Assembly (NCBI GenBank): GCA_000717735.1
Contig: JOBE01000021.1
Location: 1 to 64,000 of the forward strand
Source: Streptomyces griseoluteus
GTDB taxonomy: Bacteria; Actinomycetota; Actinomycetes; Streptomycetales; Streptomycetaceae
DNA: 64,000 bases
Direction: 5' to 3'
Every line of letters begins with the position of its first letter. Within the stretch, counting starts at the first letter, position 1. Below the pieces are notes generated by a model. The model saw only the letters and a list, made by a program, of their open reading frames with translations, searched no databases and was not told the DNA's origin. The position numbers were made by a program, and so were the translations under genes. This document shows positions 59,381-64,000 of this stretch, in pieces.

Positions 59381-60376
59381 TCAGCGGGCCAGCAGCTGGA
59401 GCGTGTCGATCACGCGGTTCGAGAAGCCCCACTCGTTGTCGTACCAGGCGACGACCTTGATGTGGCGGCCCTCGACGCGGGTGAGCTCCGAGTCGAAGAT
59501 CGACGAGGCCGGGTTGCCCGTGATGTCGGAGGAGACGAGGGCGTCCTCCGAGTACTCCAGGACACCGGCGAGCGGGCCCTCCGCCGCGGTGCGGTACGCC
59601 GCGAGGACGTCCTCGCGGGTTACGTCGCGGGCGACGGTGGTGTTGAGCTCGACGATCGAGCCGACCGGGACCGGCACGCGGATCGAGTCGCCCGACAACT
59701 TGCCGTCGAGGTTCGGCAGCACGTGGCCGATCGCCTTGGCGGCGCCCGTCGAGGTCGGCACGATGTTGACGCCGGCGGCGCGGGCGCGGCGCGGGTCGCG
59801 GTGCGGGCCGTCCTGCAGGTTCTGCTCCTGCGTGTAGGCGTGGACCGTCGTCATGAAGCCGTGCTCGATGCCGGCCAGGTCGTCGAGGACCTTGGCGAGG
59901 GGCGCGAGCGCGTTGGTCGTGCACGACGCGTTCGAGACGATCGTGTGCAGGTCCGCGTCGTACGCGTCGGTGTTGACGCCGTAGGCGAGGGTGACGTCGG
60001 CACCGTCGGCGGGCGCGCTGACGAGGACGCGCTTGGCGCCGGCGTCGATGTGGCCGCGGGCGGCCTTCGCGGACGTGAAGCGGCCGGTCGCCTCAAGGAC
60101 GATCTCGACACCGAGCTCGGCCCACGGCAGCTGCGCCGGCTCGCGCTCGGCGAGCACCTTGATGCGGCGGCCGTCGACGACGAGGGTGTCCCCGTCGACG
60201 GTCACCGGACGGCCGAGGCGGCCCGAGGTCGAGTCGAAGGCGAGGAGCCGTGCGAGTGCCTTCGGCTCCGTCAGGTCGTTGACGGCCACGACCTCCAGGT
60301 CGGTGTCGCGCTCCAGAAGTGCGCGCAGCACGTTGCGTCCGATGCGGCCGAAACCATTGATGGCGATGCGAGTCAT
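59381..60376 (-). CDS. gap: Glyceraldehyde-3-phosphate dehydrogenase
   Basis: A 331-residue GAPDH. The NAD fold starts TRIAINGFGRIGRNVLRALL; the catalytic cysteine is in IVSNASCTTNALAPLAKVL (about residue 150), with FMTTVHAYTQEQNLQDG, the substrate loop PTSTGAAKAIGHVLP, and WYDNEWGFSNRVIDTLQLL at the end. It oxidises glyceraldehyde 3-phosphate in glycolysis. It stands alone instead of in a gap-pgk-tpi operon, so this is probably an additional copy. The neighbours (AraC regulator, peroxide-defence genes) hint at stress-linked use, as its cysteine is peroxide-sensitive. The start ATG 60376 is unambiguous from the Rossmann motif. Confidence 0.96.
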   Translation of the reverse strand: MTRIAINGFGRIGRNVLRALLERDTDLEVVAVNDLTEPKALARLLAFDSTSGRLGRPVTVDGDTLVVDGRRIKVLAEREPAQLPWAELGVEIVLEATGRFTSAKAARGHIDAGAKRVLVSAPADGADVTLAYGVNTDAYDADLHTIVSNASCTTNALAPLAKVLDDLAGIEHGFMTTVHAYTQEQNLQDGPHRDPRRARAAGVNIVPTSTGAAKAIGHVLPNLDGKLSGDSIRVPVPVGSIVELNTTVARDVTREDVLAAYRTAAEGPLAGVLEYSEDALVSSDITGNPASSIFDSELTRVEGRHIKVVAWYDNEWGFSNRVIDTLQLLAR

Positions 60377-60497
60377 GAAGTGTGTCCCTTCTGCGTCGCC
60401 ACCAGGTTCGCTCGCGGGGACCGGCCGTGACAGAGGCGGGATCGCCACGGTCCGCAAGGATTGCGCCAACGGCGGATCGGATCCCTCGCCCCCTCGG

Positions 60498-61457
60498 CTA
60501 CTCGCCCTTGGCGAAGGTGCGCCGGTACTCGCTGGGCGTGGTGCCGAGGATGCGCTGGAAGTGGAGCCTCAGGTTGGCGCCGGTGCCGAGCCCGACGTCC
60601 GCGGCGATCTGCTCGACGCTCCGCTCCGAGCGCTCGAGGAGTTCCCGGGCGAGGTCGAGGCGGGCGCGCATCACCCACTGCATGGGGGTGTAGCCGGTGT
60701 CCTCGACGAAGCGCCGCGAGAACGTGCGGGGCGAGACGGCCGCGTGCTGGGCCAGTGCGTCGAGGGTGAGCGGTTCGTCGAGCCGGTGCAGTGCCCACTC
60801 GCGGGTGGCGGCGAACCGTTCGCCGAGCGGCTCGGGCAGGCTGCGCGGTACGTACTGGGCCTGGCCGCCGCTGCGGTAGGGGGCGGCGACCAGGCGGCGG
60901 GCCGCGTGGTTGGCGGCGGCGACCCCGAGGTCGCCGCGCAGGATGTGCAGACACAGGTCGATGCCGGAGGCGGCGCCTGCCGAGGTGAGCACGCTGCCCT
61001 CGTCGACGAAGAGGACGTTCTCGTCGACCTGGACGAGGGGACGCTTCGCGGCGAGCGCCTGGGCGTAGTGCCAGTGGGTGGTGGCGCGCCTGCCGTCGAG
61101 CAGGCCCGTCGCGGCGAGCGCGAAGGCGCCCGTCGAGATGGCGGCGAGGCGCGCGCCCCGGTCGTGGGCCGCGATCAGCGCCTCCAGGACGGGGCGGGGC
61201 GGGTCCTCCCGGTCGGGGAAGCGGTAGCCGGGGACGAAGACGATGTCGGCCCATGCCAGGGCGTCGAGGCCGTGGGCGACGACGTACGAGAGACCGTCGC
61301 CGCCGGTGACGGGACCGGGTTCCGCGCCGCAGACCCGTACCTCGTACGGCATGCTCGCGCGGGTCGTGAAGACCTGCGCGGGGATGCCGACGTCGAGCGG
61401 CTTCGCCCCTTCGAGTACGAGGACGGCGACGCGGTGGAGGCGGAGGGTGGGCGGCAC
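60498..61457 (-). CDS. GlxA-type AraC-family regulator
   Basis: A 319-residue regulator made of an N-terminal DJ-1/PfpI-like domain (VAVLVLEGAKPLDVGIPAQV; IVFVPGYRFPDREDPPRPVL; GARLAAISTGAFALAATGLL, where the nucleophile cysteine of proteases is Thr/Gly) and a C-terminal AraC double helix-turn-helix (LTLDALAQHAAVSPRTFSRR; SVEQIAADVGLGTGANLRLH; GTTPSEYRRTFAKGE). GlxA-type proteins occur widely in Streptomyces and modulate metabolism or development. GTG 61457 is the best start. It is transcribed toward the gap gene and may control it. Confidence 0.9.
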   Translation of the reverse strand: MPPTLRLHRVAVLVLEGAKPLDVGIPAQVFTTRASMPYEVRVCGAEPGPVTGGDGLSYVVAHGLDALAWADIVFVPGYRFPDREDPPRPVLEALIAAHDRGARLAAISTGAFALAATGLLDGRRATTHWHYAQALAAKRPLVQVDENVLFVDEGSVLTSAGAASGIDLCLHILRGDLGVAAANHAARRLVAAPYRSGGQAQYVPRSLPEPLGERFAATREWALHRLDEPLTLDALAQHAAVSPRTFSRRFVEDTGYTPMQWVMRARLDLARELLERSERSVEQIAADVGLGTGANLRLHFQRILGTTPSEYRRTFAKGE

Positions 61458-61769
61458 GGGGTCGAGCGTACGCGGCGGGCCGGGGCGCGGGCTCCGGCCA
61501 CGGCGGTCCGGGTCCCGGCCGTGGCGATCCCGACGTCGGTGGTCCCGGCCGAGGCGGTCGCGGCCTCGCTCGTCCCGGCGTGGCGGGGCCGGTCCGTGCC
61601 GGTGGCGGTCCGTCGGTCCGGCCGGTCCGAGAGGTGCTCAGGGGCGTGCGGGCCATGAACGTTTTCCGGCCGGTCCCGCCGCGGGCGGCCGGAGGCGGTG
61701 TCGGGCGCGCGGGTCGGCACGCCGTACGATTCCCCCGTTGTCACCTACATCGCCCGAAGGAGATTCCCC

Positions 61770-62270
61770 ATGGCCCAGGTCACGCTGAAGGGCAGCCCGG
61801 TACAGGTCAACGGCAGCCTGCCGACCCCGGGGAGCCAGGCTCCTGACTTCACGCTCGTCGCCGAGGGTCTCGCCGACAAGACGCTGAAGGACTTCGCCGG
61901 TCAGCGCAAGGTCCTCAACATCTTCCCGAGCGTCGACACCCCGACGTGCGCGTCCTCCGTGCGCGCCTTCAACAAGAAGGTCGGCGAGCTGGAGAACACG
62001 GTGGTGCTCTGCATCTCCGCCGACCTGCCCTTCGCCCAGGCGCGCTTCTGCGGCGCCGAGGGCCTGGAGAACGTCAAGAGCCTCTCGACGCTCCGCGGCC
62101 GGGAGTTCCACACCAACTACGGCGTGGAGATCGCCGACGGCCCGCTGGCCGGTCTGACCGCCCGCGCCGTCGTCGTCCTCGACGAGAACGACACGGTCCT
62201 GCACGCGCAGCTCGTGGGCGAGATCGCCGAGGAGCCCAGCTACGACGAGGCGCTCGCCGCCCTGAGGTAG
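61770..62270 (+). CDS. tpx: Thiol peroxidase Tpx
   Basis: A 166-residue atypical 2-Cys peroxiredoxin that reduces hydroperoxides with thioredoxin. The peroxidatic Cys60 is in [17 protein letters not shown] and the resolving Cys94 in [18 protein letters not shown], the spacing typical of Tpx. The start [18 protein letters not shown] matches the family, and the end reads [21 protein letters not shown] 61770 follows GAAGGAG. It is convergent with the Fur repressor at 62427, and a hairpin between them terminates both. Confidence 0.97.
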   Translation: MAQVTLKGSPVQVNGSLPTPGSQAPDFTLVAEGLADKTLKDFAGQRKVLNIFPSVDTPTCASSVRAFNKKVGELENTVVLCISADLPFAQARFCGAEGLENVKSLSTLRGREFHTNYGVEIADGPLAGLTARAVVVLDENDTVLHAQLVGEIAEEPSYDEALAALR

Positions 62271-62364
62271 TCGGCCCCGAGAAGCCGGCCCCGAGGCGTC
62301 CGCCTCGAGGTCGGCTTGAAGCCGGCTTGAGGCCGCCTTGAAGCGGCCCCCGGGATCCGTCCCG

Positions 62365-62407
62365 CGCGAAGGGCCCCTCCACCGTCACGGTGGAGGGGCC
62401 CTTCGCG
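62365..62407. terminator. Intrinsic terminator, tpx / fur
   Basis: A perfect 20-bp stem (62365-62384 with 62388-62407, arm CGCGAAGGGCCCC onward) with a TCA loop between convergent genes. The symmetric arms can end transcription from both sides. Confidence 0.9.
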
Positions 62408-62426
62408 TACCCGCGCCACCCGGAGG

Positions 62427-62837
62427 TCAGGCGCAGGAAGGGCAGAGCCCGCGATACGTCACGTCCGCCGTGGCCACGGTGAAGCCGAACCGCTCCGCGG
62501 GCGGCAGGGCGCCCAGCGGGTCACCCGTCGGATGGACGTCGCGGATGATGCCACAGTTCGAGCAGACCAAATGCTGATGGGGGTGGTGCGCGTTCGGGTC
62601 GTAGCGCTTCGCGCGGCCGTCCGTGGAGAGCTCCACCACCTCTCCCAGGGCGACCAGTTCACCCAGGGTGTTGTAGACCGTCGCCCGCGCGATCTCCGGC
62701 AGGTGCGCCACGGCGCGCGCGTGCACCTCGTCCGCCGTGAGGTGGACGTGGTCGCCGGCGAGGACCTCCGCGACGACACGCCGCTGGGACGTCATCCGCC
62801 AACCGCGCGCACGCAGTCGCTCCAGCAGGTCACTCAT
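62427..62837 (-). CDS. Fur-family repressor (PerR/FurA-like)
   Basis: A 136-residue Fur-family metalloregulator. It has an N-terminal winged helix (LLERLRARGWRMTSQRRVVA; HLTADEVHARAVAHLPEIAR; ATVYNTLGELVALGEVVEL) and a C-terminal metal domain with HHPHQHLVCSNCGIIRDVHP and the closing LCPSC, giving two CxxC pairs for structural zinc. The regulatory histidine/aspartate set fits a peroxide sensor that loses DNA binding on oxidation. It is divergent from katG with a dyad in the katG promoter, so it most likely represses katG and itself, like FurA/CatR of streptomycetes. Confidence 0.93.
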   Translation of the reverse strand: MSDLLERLRARGWRMTSQRRVVAEVLAGDHVHLTADEVHARAVAHLPEIARATVYNTLGELVALGEVVELSTDGRAKRYDPNAHHPHQHLVCSNCGIIRDVHPTGDPLGALPPAERFGFTVATADVTYRGLCPSCA

Positions 62838-62870
62838 TCGGGCTCACCCTCCGGATGATTGGCGGCGTTC

Positions 62871-62898
62871 TTGACTTGGACTAGGTCCATTGTAGGAT
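62871..62898 (+). promoter_or_regulatory. katG promoter with embedded Fur/PerR dyad
   Basis: TTGACT (62871-62876), a 16-bp spacer and TAGGAT (62893-62898) form a strong housekeeping-type promoter pointing at katG. The spacer carries a perfect palindrome, TGGACTAGGTCCA (62877-62889). A repressor bound there would block RNA polymerase. The divergent Fur-family gene is the obvious binder. Confidence 0.75.
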
Positions 62899-62982
62899 CA
62901 CTTCCGGCAATAGCCAAGGGAGCACCGAGGCTCCGGTCGGGCGCGACACCCGGTCGGTGCCCGCCCAGGCCGAGCACCGTGA

Positions 62983-64000
<1,018 letters not shown>

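Noticed and set aside
61460..61640. GC-rich imperfect repeats upstream of the AraC-type gene
   Set aside because: Repeats of gtcccggc/ggtggcgg are irregular and consistent with base composition; no stable unit or palindrome was found.

Overview
The window is high-GC DNA with actinobacterial codon use and gene families that point to Streptomyces or a close relative: DUF5937/ArsR regulators, DUF5959, GPP34, a second NAD-dependent DNA ligase, and a Streptomyces-type contractile injection system. No rRNA, tRNA or CRISPR array was seen. The left part (about 1-33.8 kb) is accessory and visibly decaying. It mixes intact genes (LysR, secreted beta-barrel protein, beta-lactamase-like serine hydrolase, S41 peptidase, ArsR regulators, MFS exporter, methyltransferase, LacI regulator, two GH35 beta-galactosidases, cytochrome P450, GPP34 protein, lipoprotein, DNA ligase) with broken ones. 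The broken ones are C-terminal remnants of a P450, an amidohydrolase, a Ku protein and ISL3-type transposases, frameshifted genes, a MITE-like element with a second partial copy, and a 0.3-kb direct repeat. One ORF is a chimera of an FAD oxidoreductase and an MFS transporter, which marks a deletion junction. The centre (34.2-52.8 kb) is the main system: a complete-looking Streptomyces contractile injection system (CIS). It has a LuxR regulator, a DUF4255 protein and an AAA+ ATPase, then on the opposite strand a membrane protein with a peptidoglycan-binding end. After a divergent control region come sheath, tube, small assembly proteins, a 985-residue Pro/Ala-rich protein, second tube, LysM hub protein, VgrG-like spike, gp25 wedge, baseplate-J protein, gpI-like protein and a zinc-ribbon/transmembrane/discoidin protein that is probably the membrane anchor. 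Most of these genes overlap by 1-4 bases and are probably co-translated. No PAAR tip, tail fibre, holin or endolysin gene was found, which fits a particle that stays inside the producing cell. The right part (52.8-64 kb) begins with a second deletion junction: the tail of a GH13 gene abuts the C-terminal half of a GH30-lectin gene. It continues with a large secreted GH3 beta-glucosidase, a PadR regulator with its membrane partner, a secreted alpha/beta hydrolase, glyceraldehyde-3-phosphate dehydrogenase, a GlxA-type AraC regulator, thiol peroxidase Tpx, and a Fur/PerR repressor divergent from katG. The last three form a peroxide-defence group, and katG runs off the window end.
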